Shown in pieces: positions 1 through 9,651 of a stretch of DNA of 64,000 nt. Numbering within the stretch: the first letter of the stretch is position 1; each line of letters opens with the position of its first letter. The notes below the pieces were generated by a model. The model did no database searches and had not been told where the DNA came from. It was given only the letters and a program-made list of their open reading frames with translations. The DNA comes from Paenibacillus alba (lineage in GTDB: Bacteria > Bacillota > Bacilli > Paenibacillales > NBRC-103111): assembly GCF_013204855.1 (NCBI RefSeq), contig NZ_JABMKZ010000035.1, forward strand, positions 1 through 64,000, in the 5' to 3' direction. The position numbers and the translations under genes were made by a program.

Positions 1-2
1 TA

Positions 3-3000
3 GCGAATATCGAAACGAATGGAACGGCAATCGGCAGCTACACCGCGAATATCGGCACATATAGTGTGACGGGACTAACGGAAAGCACAACCTATTACTT
101 CAACGTAATCGTGAAGGATGAAGCCGGCAATAAGACGTCCTATACAACGAAGCAGGTTGTCACTTTAGACGTCACAGCACCCGTAGTGTCTGTTGGCGCG
201 CTCAGCACCTCAGGCATCACAGGCACAGGAGTAACATTGAACTGGATCAAAGCCACGGATGCGGTCAGCGCGCAAAGCGCCCTGCAGTACCAAGTGTACC
301 GTTCCAGCAGCAATAACCTAGGCACGGTAGCGAATATCGAAACGAACGGAACGGCAATCGGCAGCTACACAGCGGATATCGGCACATATAATGTGACGGG
401 ACTAACGGAAGGCACGACCTATTACTTCAACGTAATCGTGAAGGATGAAGCCGGCAATAAGACGGCCTATACAACGAAGCAGGTTGTCACTCTAGACGTC
501 ACAGCACCCGTAGTGTCTGTTGGCGCGCTCAGCACCTCAGGCATCACAGGCACAGGAGTAACATTGAACTGGATCAAAGCCACGGATGCGGTCAGCGCGC
601 AAGGCGCCCTGCAGTACCAAGTGTACCGTTCCAGCAGCAATAATCTAGGCACGGTAGCGAATATCGAAACGAACGGAACGGCAATCGGCAGCTACACAGC
701 GGATATCGGCACATATAATGTGACGGGACTAACGGAAGGCACGACCTATTACTTCAACGTAATCGTGAAGGATGAAGCCGGCAATAAGACGGCCTATACA
801 ACGAAGCAGGTTGTCACTCTAGACGTCACAGCACCCGTAGTGTCTGTTGGCGCGCTCAGCACCTCAGGCATCACAGGCACAGGAGTAACATTGAACTGGA
901 TCAAAGCCACGGATGCGGTCAGCGCGCAAGGCGCCCTGCAGTACCAAGTGTACCGTTCCAGCAGCAATAATCTAGGCACGGTAGCGAATATCGAAACGAA
1001 TGGAACGGCAATCGGCAGCTACACAGCAGATATCGGTACATATAGTACGACAGGACTAACGGAAGGCACGACCTATTACTTCAACGTAATCGTGAAGGAT
1101 GAGGCCGGCAATAAGACGGCCTATACAACGAAGCTGGTTGTGACCTCAGACCTCACCGCCCCAGTAGTGTCTGTTGGCACGCTAAGCATCTCAAGCATCA
1201 CAGGCACAGGAGTAACATTGAACTGGACCAAAGCCACAGATGCGGTCAGCGCGCAAGGCGCCCTGCAGTACCAAGTGTACCGTTCCAGCAGCAATAACCT
1301 GACTACGGTAGCGAATATCGAAACGAACGGAACGGCAATCGGCAGCTACACAGCAGATATCGGTACATATAGTGTTACGGGACTAACGGAAGGCACGAGC
1401 TATTACTTCAACGTAATCGTGAAGGATGAAGCCGGCAATAAAACGGCTTATACAACGAAGCAGGTTGTCACTCTAGACGTCACAGCGCCAGTCGTGTCTG
1501 ACGGGACGATTGGAGCAACGAGACTCACGGATACAGAAGTGACTTTGAATTGGACAAAGGCGTTGGATGCTGTTAGTGCGCAAGGCATGCTGCAATATCA
1601 AGTCTACCAATCCAGCAGTAATAACCTTGATACAATAGCGAATATTGAAGCCAATGGTACGGTAATCGGCAGTTACGCGGCTGATATAGGGACATTTGAT
1701 GTAACTGGCCTTACAGCCAGCTCGGCTTATTATTTTAATGTAATTGTGAAGGATGAATCGGGAAATAAGACAGTCTATACAACGAAACAAGTCACCACAG
1801 ACGCAGCGCCGACGTTCACGATAGATGCTATCGATAACCAGACTTACATGGCGTTGACGGCTGGATATGCCGCGGGCATACAAGAAACCAAGACGATTAC
1901 GATATCCCGAACTGGTACCGGGAATTTGACTCACTTGACGGTAGCATTAAGCGGTCCGAATGCGAGCGATTTTGTAATTGTACAGCCGAGTGAAACGACT
2001 TTGAGCAGCGCAGTACCGTCTACTACTTTTACAGTAAAAGCGCTTGATGGTTTGGCAGTAGGAACGTACAACGCAACCATAACTGTAGCAGCTGACCATA
2101 TGGCCGGCGAAACGTTTACCCTTACTCAAGTCGTAAAAGCAATTAATCCTACTACGATCGTTTCCGCAATACCAGGGGATGGTTATGTAACAATTACTTG
2201 GAATTCTGTTGGGATGGAAGGGTACGAGGTGTTTAAGTCTACGGTATCTGGTTCCTACGGATCTGCTGTAGAGACAGTTGGAGGCTCTGTGTACAGCTCT
2301 AAGATTACTGGACTCGTGAACGGCACGACGTACTTCTTCGTAGTTCGATCTTTGCATGGGGGCATTGAAAGTGTTGATTCAAATGAAGTTAGCGGTATCC
2401 CACAGGTGGCTGCACCTGATGTTCCCATGCTGCAATCCGCGATTGCAGGAGACGGGCATGTCAATTTGAGCTGGACTTCTGTAGCCGGTTCAACGGAATA
2501 TCACATATTTAACAGCCTTACGACAGGTTCGTACAGTACGCCATTGGCAACGGTCAGCGGGTCGGTGTATGCCTATGACGCTGTGGGGCTGGTTAACGGC
2601 ATGACTTATTATTTTGTAATCAAAGCATCGAATCCAGGTGGGCAGAGCGCAGCTTCGAATGAAGTAAGCGTCATTCCGCAAGTTGCCTCACCATCCACTC
2701 CTCCTATCTTGTCAGCTTCAGCTGAAAATGGACTGGTTAGGCTGACCTGGAATGCCGTTATTGGTTCAACGGGATATAAGGTTTTCAAAAGTACAGCTGC
2801 CGGTGCATATGGTGTAGAAGTAACAACCGTTAGCGGCTCTGTTTACAGCTATGAAGTTACAGGATTAAGTAATGGAACAACCTATTACTTTATTGTGAAA
2901 GCATCGAATCCAGGAGGAGAGAGCGCAGCGTCCAATGAGGTCAGTGCCATGCCTAAGACGGTTCCGGCAGCACCTACTGGCATTGTGGCGTCAGCGGGCA

Positions 3001-4532
3001 ATGGGCAGGCAACAGTAAGCTTTGCCGCACCTGCAGATGATGGTGGAAGTCAAATAACAGGGTACGAAGCCATCGCTTTACCAGGGGATATCTCCCTTAG
3101 CGGCACTTCTAGTCCCATTATATTTACAAGTTTATCGAATGGAACAACCTATACGTTTAAGGTCAAAGCGATTAATAGTGTGGGCAAAAGTGAGGCTTCC
3201 ATTGCTTCAAGCGGCGTCACTCCGAGGTCCCCTTCAAGCCAAGAAAACAGTGGGGGCGGCAGCGCACCGTCACAACCAACAACAGAGATTGACTTGTTGG
3301 TTAATGGCAAGATCGAACGGATAGGAACTGCAACAACGACAGAAGTGAACGGGCAAACAGTAACGTCGATTACGGTTGATCCCAAGAAGTTGTCAGAAAA
3401 GCTTGCTGCCGAAGCTCAGACAGTCATGCTCACGATACCCGTACGTACAGATGCCGATGTTGTTATCGGAGAGTTTGACGGACAGCTGATCCAAAGTATG
3501 GAACAGAAGCAAGCCGTAGTTGTCCTACAAACAGCAAGCGCTTCTTACACAGTGCCTACACAACAAATCGATCTGAACGCGATCATTGAGAAGTTTGGAA
3601 AGAGCGTAGCGCTTCAAGACATTAAGATTCAGATCATCATTTCTAAACCCACAGCGGATACATTGAAAATCGTTGAAGATGCAGCTAAAAAAGGTGAGTT
3701 TGCCGCTGCTGCACCACCGCTCAATTTTATAATAAAAGCTAGTTATGGGGATGCAACCATCGAAGTTTCCAAGTTCAACACATATGTGGAAAGGACAATT
3801 GCGATTCCAGATGGTGTTGATCCCAAACATATAACAACTGGAGTTGTTATTGATTCTGATGGCACCGTACGTCATGTTCCCACCCGGATTGTTGTAGTTG
3901 ACAATAAGTACTTTGCTAAGGTGAACAGCTTGACCAATAGTACGTACGCACTCATATGGCATCCAGTTGCTTTTAAGGATCTCGAGCGTCACTGGGCTAA
4001 AGAGGTTGTCAACGATTTGGGATCCAGAATGGTTATCAGTGGAGCAAGTGATGGCAACTTTGCACCGAATCAAGACATCACGCGTGCTGAATTTGCAGCT
4101 ATCATCGTTCGGGCGTTAGGACTGAAAGCAGATAATGGCTCGAGCTCGTTTAAGGACGTTCAAGCAAGCGCGTGGTTTAGCGGTTATGTGAAGACAGCAT
4201 TCAATGCCCACATTGTAACTGGATTTGAAAATGGTACTTTTGCTCCGGAAGAGAAGATTACCAGAGAACAGGCCATGATGATGATTGCCAATGCGATGCA
4301 AATAACCGGTCTTCGGAGTAACCTTCAGGCGCAAGAAGCAGGACAATGGCTGAATAAATTTGACGACGGCAATCTTGCATCGGAATGGGCGAGGGGGAGT
4401 ATCGCCAATTGCTTGGATGCGGGAATTGTTGCTGGCAGGAACGGCAATCTGCTTGAGCCAAAAGCTTTTATCTCAAAAGCGGAGGTTGCCGTTCTAGTTC
4501 AGAGACTTCTACAAAAATCTGGACTGATATAA
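3..4532 (+). CDS. Giant fibronectin-III repeat / S-layer homology surface protein (5' truncated by window edge)
   Basis: The reading frame is open from base 3, so the start and signal peptide lie upstream; about 1,509 codons are visible. After a partial repeat come five tandem 109-residue FN3-like units (about 168-1802), the first ones nearly identical in DNA. Then follow a beta-rich domain (about 1803-2145), four more FN3-like domains, a Gly/Ser linker near 3240-3270, an unassigned region, and three C-terminal SLH modules (about 3965-4530) with typical TRAEF / TREQ motifs. SLH modules bind pyruvylated wall polymer, so the protein is inferred to be held on the cell surface with its FN3 stalk outward, as an adhesin or the tail of a wall-bound enzyme. 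The catalytic part, if any, is outside the window. A hairpin terminator follows. Confidence 0.9.
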   Translation, partial: ANIETNGTAIGSYTANIGTYSVTGLTESTTYYFNVIVKDEAGNKTSYTTKQVVTLDVTAPVVSVGALSTSGITGTGVTLNWIKATDAVSAQSALQYQVYRSSSNNLGTVANIETNGTAIGSYTADIGTYNVTGLTEGTTYYFNVIVKDEAGNKTAYTTKQVVTLDVTAPVVSVGALSTSGITGTGVTLNWIKATDAVSAQGALQYQVYRSSSNNLGTVANIETNGTAIGSYTADIGTYNVTGLTEGTTYYFNVIVKDEAGNKTAYTTKQVVTLDVTAPVVSVGALSTSGITGTGVTLNWIKATDAVSAQGALQYQVYRSSSNNLGTVANIETNGTAIGSYTADIGTYSTTGLTEGTTYYFNVIVKDEAGNKTAYTTKLVVTSDLTAPVVSVGTLSISSITGTGVTLNWTKATDAVSAQGALQYQVYRSSSNNLTTVANIETNGTAIGSYTADIGTYSVTGLTEGTSYYFNVIVKDEAGNKTAYTTKQVVTLDVTAPVVSDGTIGATRLTDTEVTLNWTKALDAVSAQGMLQYQVYQSSSNNLDTIANIEANGTVIGSYAADIGTFDVTGLTASSAYYFNVIVKDESGNKTVYTTKQVTTDAAPTFTIDAIDNQTYMALTAGYAAGIQETKTITISRTGTGNLTHLTVALSGPNASDFVIVQPSETTLSSAVPSTTFTVKALDGLAVGTYNATITVAADHMAGETFTLTQVVKAINPTTIVSAIPGDGYVTITWNSVGMEGYEVFKSTVSGSYGSAVETVGGSVYSSKITGLVNGTTYFFVVRSLHGGIESVDSNEVSGIPQVAAPDVPMLQSAIAGDGHVNLSWTSVAGSTEYHIFNSLTTGSYSTPLATVSGSVYAYDAVGLVNGMTYYFVIKASNPGGQSAASNEVSVIPQVASPSTPPILSASAENGLVRLTWNAVIGSTGYKVFKSTAAGAYGVEVTTVSGSVYSYEVTGLSNGTTYYFIVKASNPGGESAASNEVSAMPKTVPAAPTGIVASAGNGQATVSFAAPADDGGSQITGYEAIALPGDISLSGTSSPIIFTSLSNGTTYTFKVKAINSVGKSEASIASSGVTPRSPSSQENSGGGSAPSQPTTEIDLLVNGKIERIGTATTTEVNGQTVTSITVDPKKLSEKLAAEAQTVMLTIPVRTDADVVIGEFDGQLIQSMEQKQAVVVLQTASASYTVPTQQIDLNAIIEKFGKSVALQDIKIQIIISKPTADTLKIVEDAAKKGEFAAAAPPLNFIIKASYGDATIEVSKFNTYVERTIAIPDGVDPKHITTGVVIDSDGTVRHVPTRIVVVDNKYFAKVNSLTNSTYALIWHPVAFKDLERHWAKEVVNDLGSRMVISGASDGNFAPNQDITRAEFAAIIVRALGLKADNGSSSFKDVQASAWFSGYVKTAFNAHIVTGFENGTFAPEEKITREQAMMMIANAMQITGLRSNLQAQEAGQWLNKFDDGNLASEWARGSIANCLDAGIVAGRNGNLLEPKAFISKAEVAVLVQRLLQKSGLI
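168..1802 (+). repeat. Five tandem 327-bp repeats encoding FN3 units
   Basis: Units start near 168, 495, 822, 1149 and 1476, each exactly 327 bp (109 codons). Units 1-3 are almost identical in DNA; unit 4 and especially unit 5 have diverged. The near-identity indicates recent duplication or homogenisation, and copy number could vary by recombination without shifting the frame. Confidence 0.93.
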
Positions 4533-4565
4533 GCTCACGGCTAGTAAAAGTAGTGTGAACCGCGG

Positions 4566-4600
4566 AGAGTCCCAGTAGAGAAATCTATTGGGACTCTTTG
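4566..4600 (+). terminator. Hairpin terminator after the FN3/SLH gene
   Basis: Arms AGAGTCCCA (4566-4574) and TGGGACTCT (4589-4597) extend inward to about 14 pairs. The following T-tract is weak (CTTTG). Confidence 0.6.
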
Positions 4601-4649
4601 CATCTAAATTTATGCGATCAACAGGGGATTCTGATATGATGAGACTAAC

Positions 4650-4666
4650 CATACTAAATTAGTATG
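4650..4666. promoter_or_regulatory. 17-bp perfect palindrome upstream of the Crp/Fnr gene
   Basis: CATACTAA and TTAGTATG flank a single central A, ending 18 bases before the ATG of the Crp/Fnr-family gene. Position and perfect symmetry suggest an operator, perhaps autoregulatory. The protein that binds it is inferred. Confidence 0.5.
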
Positions 4667-4684
4667 AAATGAAAGGAGAGGAAA

Positions 4685-5269
4685 ATGAAAAGCATATTGT
4701 TCAAGTATATGACGAAATTTACATCTCTTAACGATGAGGAACAACGGGCTATCGCGGAAGAGATCCTTATTGAGGAATATAAAAAAGGAACAATACTCCT
4801 TAGACAAGGAGATGTTCCTAATCAATGTTATTTCGTATTGAAAGGATGTGTAAGGCAGTATTCGATAGATGAAGCGGGAAAAGAAGTCACATCCAATTTC
4901 TACACAGAAGAACAAGCGGTCTCGATTTTTAATCGGCATCAACAAAATAAGCCATCTGCGTACACCTTAACTTGTCTCGAGGATTGTATATTGGTTGTTG
5001 GTGATTTTGAGGCGGAAATGGACATATTTCACAAACACGCACAATTGGAAACCATGATACGCAAGATGGTAGAAGAAAACCTCGGTGAGGTACAAGATGA
5101 ATTGAGTTCATTTATTGCTTCTGCACCTGAAGAACGTTACAAAGCGTTATTGCGAAAAAGGCCTCATTTAGTCAATCGTGTACCTCAGCACCAATTGGCA
5201 AGTTATCTTGGTATGACGCCTGAGTCGTTAAGTAGAATTAAGAAGCGGGTCAATGCCAGTGATTTTTAG
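4685..5269 (+). CDS. Crp/Fnr-family transcriptional regulator
   Basis: 194 residues. The N-terminal half (about 20-115) is a cyclic-nucleotide-binding beta-roll with the characteristic GTILLRQGDVPNQCYFVLKG run. A helical linker leads to a C-terminal winged helix whose recognition region reads QLASYLGMTPESLSRIKKR. No Fe-S cysteine cluster of the Fnr type is visible, so it is unlikely to be an oxygen-sensing Fnr. AAAGGAGAGG precedes the ATG, and a perfect palindrome lies at 4650-4666. It converges on a DUF4386 membrane gene with only 8 bases between stops; this pairing suggests, but does not prove, a functional link. The effector is unknown. Confidence 0.85.
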   Translation: MKSILFKYMTKFTSLNDEEQRAIAEEILIEEYKKGTILLRQGDVPNQCYFVLKGCVRQYSIDEAGKEVTSNFYTEEQAVSIFNRHQQNKPSAYTLTCLEDCILVVGDFEAEMDIFHKHAQLETMIRKMVEENLGEVQDELSSFIASAPEERYKALLRKRPHLVNRVPQHQLASYLGMTPESLSRIKKRVNASDF

Positions 5270-5277
5270 GTAGGTTG

Positions 5278-5997
5278 TCATGCACGTTTGGGGAGTTTCC
5301 CCCCTCTGAGCAGCAGCCATATCCCAAAGCCCAGTTCTCCTATAATCATTGGTATCATAAATACAAGATTAAGGATTGCAATTGCCGCATCATATTGTGA
5401 AAGAAACGTTTTGCTTAGGTGAATGACCATATAGCCTATTGAAGCAAGCAACAATCCAATGCCGATAACTTTAGGAATGCTGCCTGATTTGAAAACGACA
5501 TACCCGACAATCAACAGGTGCCAGCCAAAAACGATCAGACCAATAGACCAAATGGATTCAAACGCTTCAAGAAATAGCATCATAAGTGATTGCATTTGTT
5601 CGATTTTAAATGAGGATAAATAGGTTGTATGTCTCGAGAGAAGCAGCACAAATATCAAGTTCATTATGGCAATTCCCAATATCGTCGAATAGGTAAGACG
5701 GAGCCATGCACCAAGCAATGAAAGGCTTTGATGAATTGGCTTCAGGAAGATATAGAAAGCCCAGGCGACCACGATGTCACAGATCAGAATGATGACCCAC
5801 CCCAAGATTTCAGCTTTGAAAAGGTTATTTGATGACGTGATGTTGTTAAATGTGGCGATGGGGTCGCCTTGTACTACAAGAGTTTCATGGACGAAGCCGT
5901 AGGAAAAAAATGAGGCAATTGCCATGATGATAAGCGAAGTACCAGCAATTAAGGCAGATTTTCGCTGATATGATCCATTTTTTACTGAGGTAGTCAT
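5278..5997 (-). CDS. DUF4386-family integral membrane protein
   Basis: 239 residues with about six hydrophobic segments, beginning with an N-terminal helix after a short basic tail and ending in a basic stretch. The overall pattern matches the DUF4386 family of small Firmicute and actinobacterial membrane proteins, whose function is not established. AGGAGG lies a few bases before the ATG on the minus strand. It converges with the Crp/Fnr-family gene. Transport or stress functions are possible but unsupported. Confidence 0.7.
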   Translation of the reverse strand: MTTSVKNGSYQRKSALIAGTSLIIMAIASFFSYGFVHETLVVQGDPIATFNNITSSNNLFKAEILGWVIILICDIVVAWAFYIFLKPIHQSLSLLGAWLRLTYSTILGIAIMNLIFVLLLSRHTTYLSSFKIEQMQSLMMLFLEAFESIWSIGLIVFGWHLLIVGYVVFKSGSIPKVIGIGLLLASIGYMVIHLSKTFLSQYDAAIAILNLVFMIPMIIGELGFGIWLLLRGGKLPKRA

Positions 5998-6179
5998 AAA
6001 TTGGCCTCCTATATAAGATTTATTTTCATTATAATTAGGAGAGTATGACTGGTCATTGACTTAAATCAAGGGGAAGGGAGATCTTATAGGACTGAAAGGT
6101 AGAGAACGGTTTAATTTGTTTTTGGTCTTGTATAAATACACACACTGTTGTATTTTATAGCGGGAACCAAATAGATAAA

Positions 6180-6198
6180 GAACTATTCAAAATAGTTC
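6180..6198. promoter_or_regulatory. Inverted repeat in the MFS gene leader
   Basis: GAACTATT (6180-6187) and AATAGTTC (6191-6198) are perfect 8-bp arms around CAA, just before the AGGAGAGG ribosome site. It may be an operator for an unlinked repressor or a short hairpin hiding the ribosome site. Confidence 0.45.
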
Positions 6199-6222
6199 AC
6201 AGGAGAGGGAAGTGAAATTCAT

Positions 6223-7656
6223 ATGAAGCAATACAACACACGGGCTATAATGGCGTCGCTGCTCATTTGCGGCTTCGTAGGCATGTTCAGCGAGACGGCA
6301 CTCAACATAGCAATTAGTAATTTAATGGACGTGTTCCAGATTTCGGCAGCGACTGCACAGTGGTTAACGACAGGCTTTTTGCTGACTCTTGGTATTCTGA
6401 TGCCGATGACAGGTTTACTGCTACAATGGTTGACAACTAGGCAGCTTTTCATTGTTTCGCTTGCAAGCTCGATCGTTGGGACATTGATTGCAGCGCTTGC
6501 GGTCAATTTCGAAATGCTGATGGTTGCTCGCGTTCTTCAGGCAGCCGGCATGGGGTTATTGATTCCGCTCATGTTTAATACGATTCTCGTCGTTTATCCT
6601 CCAGAAAAGCGTGGGGCAGCGATGGGCTTCGTTGGTCTAGTTATCATGTTCGCACCGGCTACGGGTCCAACTGTGGCGGGGCTTTTGATCGAATATTTAA
6701 CATGGCACTATATTTTCTGGTTGTCTCTTCCGTTCTTGGTCATAGGATTGTTGATCGGATTGAAATACCTGGATAACGTCACCGAGGTCACCAAACCCCG
6801 CATTGATCCATTGTCTATTATTTTGTCATCAATCGGCTTCGGCGGCGTAGTCTTTGGCTTCAGTAAGGCGGGCGAAGGACACGGAGGCTGGAGCAGCCCG
6901 ATCGTGCTCGCATCGATCATCATCGGTCTTATCGCACTTGTATTGTTCGCGCTGCGCCAGATGTTCATGCGCGAGCCGATGATGAACTTGCGCGTCTTCA
7001 AGTACCCGATGTTTATCGTGGGGCTGGTTCTTGTGCTGACGTGTATGATGATCATCTTATCAAGCATGATTATTTTGCCGATGTATTTGCAGAACGGGAT
7101 GAAACTATCCGCGTTCGCTACCGGGCTCATGATGCTGCCGGGCAGCGCGTTGAACGGTATCCTGTCGCCGCGTATGGGGCGCCTCTTCGATAAGTATGGG
7201 CCTAAGTGGCTCGTAATCCCGGGGCTCGCCATCGTAGCGGTGATGTTATGGTTCTTTTCCAGTATAACCGTTGCATCTTCTGTAGCTTTTATCGTTGCCT
7301 TGCATATTGGTCTCATGGTTGGTATTTCCATGGTATGGATGCCAGCGCAGACGAATGGACTTAACCAACTTCCACCGGCACTTTACCCACACGGAACGGC
7401 AGTCATGAACACGCTGCAACAGGTCGCTGGGGCGATCGGAACAGCAATCGCAATCAGTATCCTGACAAACGGCATGGAGAAGTATTTGGTCAGCTCCCCG
7501 GTGCCGAGTGAACCGGTCGAGCTGGCTAAAGCCATGATGCTCGGTTCCCAGAACGTGTTCATGTTCGCGGCAATCGTGTCACTCATCGGTCTGGCTGTGG
7601 CGTTCTTCATCCGCCGCGTCATTGTTAAGCATGCCACGATGAATGCGATGCATTGA
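6223..7656 (+). CDS. DHA2-family MFS drug:H+ antiporter (EmrB/QacA/LmrB type)
   Basis: 477 residues with about 14 predicted membrane helices. An early Asp-containing loop after helix 1, a gate region with VARVLQAAGMGLLIPL, and the antiporter motif C-like run GFVGLVIMFAPATGPTVAGLL are all typical of the 14-helix multidrug exporters. It should expel cationic or amphipathic drugs using the proton gradient. It stands alone between its own leader, which carries a perfect inverted repeat at 6180-6198, and a strong terminator at 7677-7708. No TetR or MarR gene is adjacent, so its regulator is elsewhere. Confidence 0.87.
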   Translation: MKQYNTRAIMASLLICGFVGMFSETALNIAISNLMDVFQISAATAQWLTTGFLLTLGILMPMTGLLLQWLTTRQLFIVSLASSIVGTLIAALAVNFEMLMVARVLQAAGMGLLIPLMFNTILVVYPPEKRGAAMGFVGLVIMFAPATGPTVAGLLIEYLTWHYIFWLSLPFLVIGLLIGLKYLDNVTEVTKPRIDPLSIILSSIGFGGVVFGFSKAGEGHGGWSSPIVLASIIIGLIALVLFALRQMFMREPMMNLRVFKYPMFIVGLVLVLTCMMIILSSMIILPMYLQNGMKLSAFATGLMMLPGSALNGILSPRMGRLFDKYGPKWLVIPGLAIVAVMLWFFSSITVASSVAFIVALHIGLMVGISMVWMPAQTNGLNQLPPALYPHGTAVMNTLQQVAGAIGTAIAISILTNGMEKYLVSSPVPSEPVELAKAMMLGSQNVFMFAAIVSLIGLAVAFFIRRVIVKHATMNAMH

Positions 7657-7676
7657 CGAACTACGAGTAATAATAG

Positions 7677-7708
7677 AAGGAGCTCGCCTAACGGCTGCTC
7701 CTTTTTTT
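7677..7708 (+). terminator. Intrinsic terminator after the MFS gene
   Basis: AAGGAGC (7677-7683) pairs with GCTCCTT (7697-7703), followed by seven T. One of several related GGAGC...GCTCC terminators in this window. Confidence 0.85.
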
Positions 7709-7731
7709 CATCCCCTAAGGAGGCTAATTAG

Positions 7732-8256
7732 ATGAATGTTGTAGTTACGGAATACAACGATAATTGGAAACAGAAGTTTAGCGAGGAATCTCAAAAAATA
7801 AAGGATATTTTTGCCAATGAGTTAATCGACATCCACCATATAGGCAGCACTTCAGTACCAGGGCTAAAAGCCAAACCCATCATTGATATCATGCCAGTAG
7901 TCAAAAATATTGAAAAAATAGATTCGTTTAATGAACGCATGGAACAACTTGGCTACGAATGCATGGGTGAGCTTGGCATGAAAGGAAGAAGATATTTCCG
8001 CAAAGGCGGAGATAATCGCACACATCAAGTGCATGTGTTTCAAGGGGATAATGAGGAAGATATGACTCGCCATTTGGCTGTAAGGGATTACCTCCGAACC
8101 CATCCTGATGAAGCAAATCAGTATGGAGATTTAAAAGAACGCCTCGCCAAACAGTTCCCAAGAGACATTGAAGCTTATATGGACGGTAAAGATGCGTTTG
8201 TTAAAGAGCTAGAAAGACGAGCGCTAAGTTGGTACAAAATGGGCAAGGATCGTTAA
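7732..8256 (+). CDS. GrpB family (UPF0157) nucleotidyltransferase-fold protein
   Basis: 174 residues. The run HHIGSTSVPGLKAKPIIDIMPVV near residues 36-58 is the GrpB signature, corresponding to the active-site GS...D.D region of the nucleotidyltransferase fold. Family members are scattered in Firmicutes and their substrates are unknown; one subgroup is fused to dephospho-CoA kinase. AAGGAGG precedes the ATG. Its end lies 26 bases before the LtrA start, so the two are probably co-transcribed. Confidence 0.85.
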   Translation: MNVVVTEYNDNWKQKFSEESQKIKDIFANELIDIHHIGSTSVPGLKAKPIIDIMPVVKNIEKIDSFNERMEQLGYECMGELGMKGRRYFRKGGDNRTHQVHVFQGDNEEDMTRHLAVRDYLRTHPDEANQYGDLKERLAKQFPRDIEAYMDGKDAFVKELERRALSWYKMGKDR

Positions 8257-8282
8257 CACATCAAAAGCAAAGGAGCCCAACA

Positions 8283-9410
8283 ATGAATAACCAAGCATCG
8301 GGATTGCAGCACCATGCAGCATCCGCTGATAAGAAGGTTACCTGGCTGGAACTATTTTATGATCTACTTTTTGTAGCGGCAGTTTCAAAAGCGAGTCATG
8401 TTTTGATCCATGTCGAAAATGGTTCAATTCCAGTAGAGTATTTAATGAAATTCGTCCTAATATTTATTCCGATCTGGTGGGCTTGGGTAGGTCAATCGCT
8501 CTTTGTCAATCGGTTTGGACAAGATATCATATCTCACCGAATATTTCTGATCCTACAATTATTTTTTGTATTAATAATGACGGCCAGCCTATCGGTTGAT
8601 TTTGATCAATACTATGTTCCATTCTTAATAGGCTATGTTGGTTTAAGAGCTATGACGGCCATTCAATATCTTTCGATACATAGTAAAGAAGATGCACATA
8701 GAAAGATCACTGCCCGCTATTTGGGGAGTCGCTTTTGGATTGGATTGGTGATATCTTCTTCATCGTTATTCTTTGACTCATGGATTCGTTATGCCGTCTT
8801 GTATGCGGGAATTGCTGTAGATATATTGCTCCCATTAATTGGTCGAAAATACTTGGTGAAAAGCCCAATAAATACGCACCATCTATTAGAACGTTTTTCA
8901 TTGTTCACACTTATTCTTCTGGGCGAATCAGTAGTCAGCATATTAGCAGTTATGCAGTCTAGCTACTGGACGTGGCAATCTATCTTATTCGCGTCCTTAA
9001 CTTTTCTACTAATTATTGCTATGTGGTGGCAATATTTTGACAACGTTGAGAAGAAAGTGAATAAAACGATAGAGACCGCAGGGCAAACTATCATTTATGG
9101 TCATTTGTTCATTTATTTATCCTTGTGTATGATCGCAGCTTCGATTCAGTTGTTAGTTCTGAAACAATTAGATTATTCATTTATGTTATATTTTATTTTT
9201 GGATCCGTGTTGCTCTACTTTTTTTCAACCTCGTTGGTTTTCCATAAATATCGACACATCCATCAAAGATTAGGGATACCACACTTAGCGTTCTTGTTAG
9301 GGTTGCTAGGTATCTTTTTTGCAGTGGATTTGATGTTCCTGCTACCGAATTACATAATCATTGGAGAAGTGATGGTGTTCTTTGCTGTATATGCTAAATT
9401 AACGACATGA
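8283..9410 (+). CDS. Low-temperature-requirement protein A (LtrA) family membrane protein
   Basis: 375 residues from this ATG, with about ten hydrophobic segments. The N-terminal TWLELFYDLLFVAAVSK is the LtrA family hallmark. The frame is open 18 codons further upstream into the GrpB gene, but AAAGGAG at 8269-8275 places the start here. LtrA was named from a Listeria locus needed for growth in the cold; the molecular role is unknown. It probably shares a transcript with the GrpB gene, and a terminator follows at 9481-9523. Confidence 0.85.
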   Translation: MNNQASGLQHHAASADKKVTWLELFYDLLFVAAVSKASHVLIHVENGSIPVEYLMKFVLIFIPIWWAWVGQSLFVNRFGQDIISHRIFLILQLFFVLIMTASLSVDFDQYYVPFLIGYVGLRAMTAIQYLSIHSKEDAHRKITARYLGSRFWIGLVISSSSLFFDSWIRYAVLYAGIAVDILLPLIGRKYLVKSPINTHHLLERFSLFTLILLGESVVSILAVMQSSYWTWQSILFASLTFLLIIAMWWQYFDNVEKKVNKTIETAGQTIIYGHLFIYLSLCMIAASIQLLVLKQLDYSFMLYFIFGSVLLYFFSTSLVFHKYRHIHQRLGIPHLAFLLGLLGIFFAVDLMFLLPNYIIIGEVMVFFAVYAKLTT

Positions 9411-9480
9411 ACTTAACAACGTACTGGCGGTAACTGGAAACTACCGTTCGATCGCAGATAGGGATGTGTAAGGTGATGAT

Positions 9481-9523
9481 AAAAAGCTGGATTTCCCTAT
9501 TCTAAGGATTTCAGCTTTTTTTG
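9481..9523 (+). terminator. Intrinsic terminator after the ltrA-like gene
   Basis: AAAAGCTG and CAGCTTTT arms around a loop of about 22 bases, followed by T's. Confidence 0.7.
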
Positions 9524-9651
9524 TTTTTAGTTTACCAATTTGTAAAACTATGTCGTTTTTGTGAAACATATGTCGCATCTTGTAAGATATAGTGTACAAT
9601 GAACACGAGTTAATATTTTCCAATACAATTTTTGGTTTAGGAGAGAGAGAA

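Noticed and set aside
140..979. Minus-strand open frames repeated every 327 bp under the FN3 gene
   Set aside because: They are shadows of the tandem repeats on the plus strand, with no start signals.
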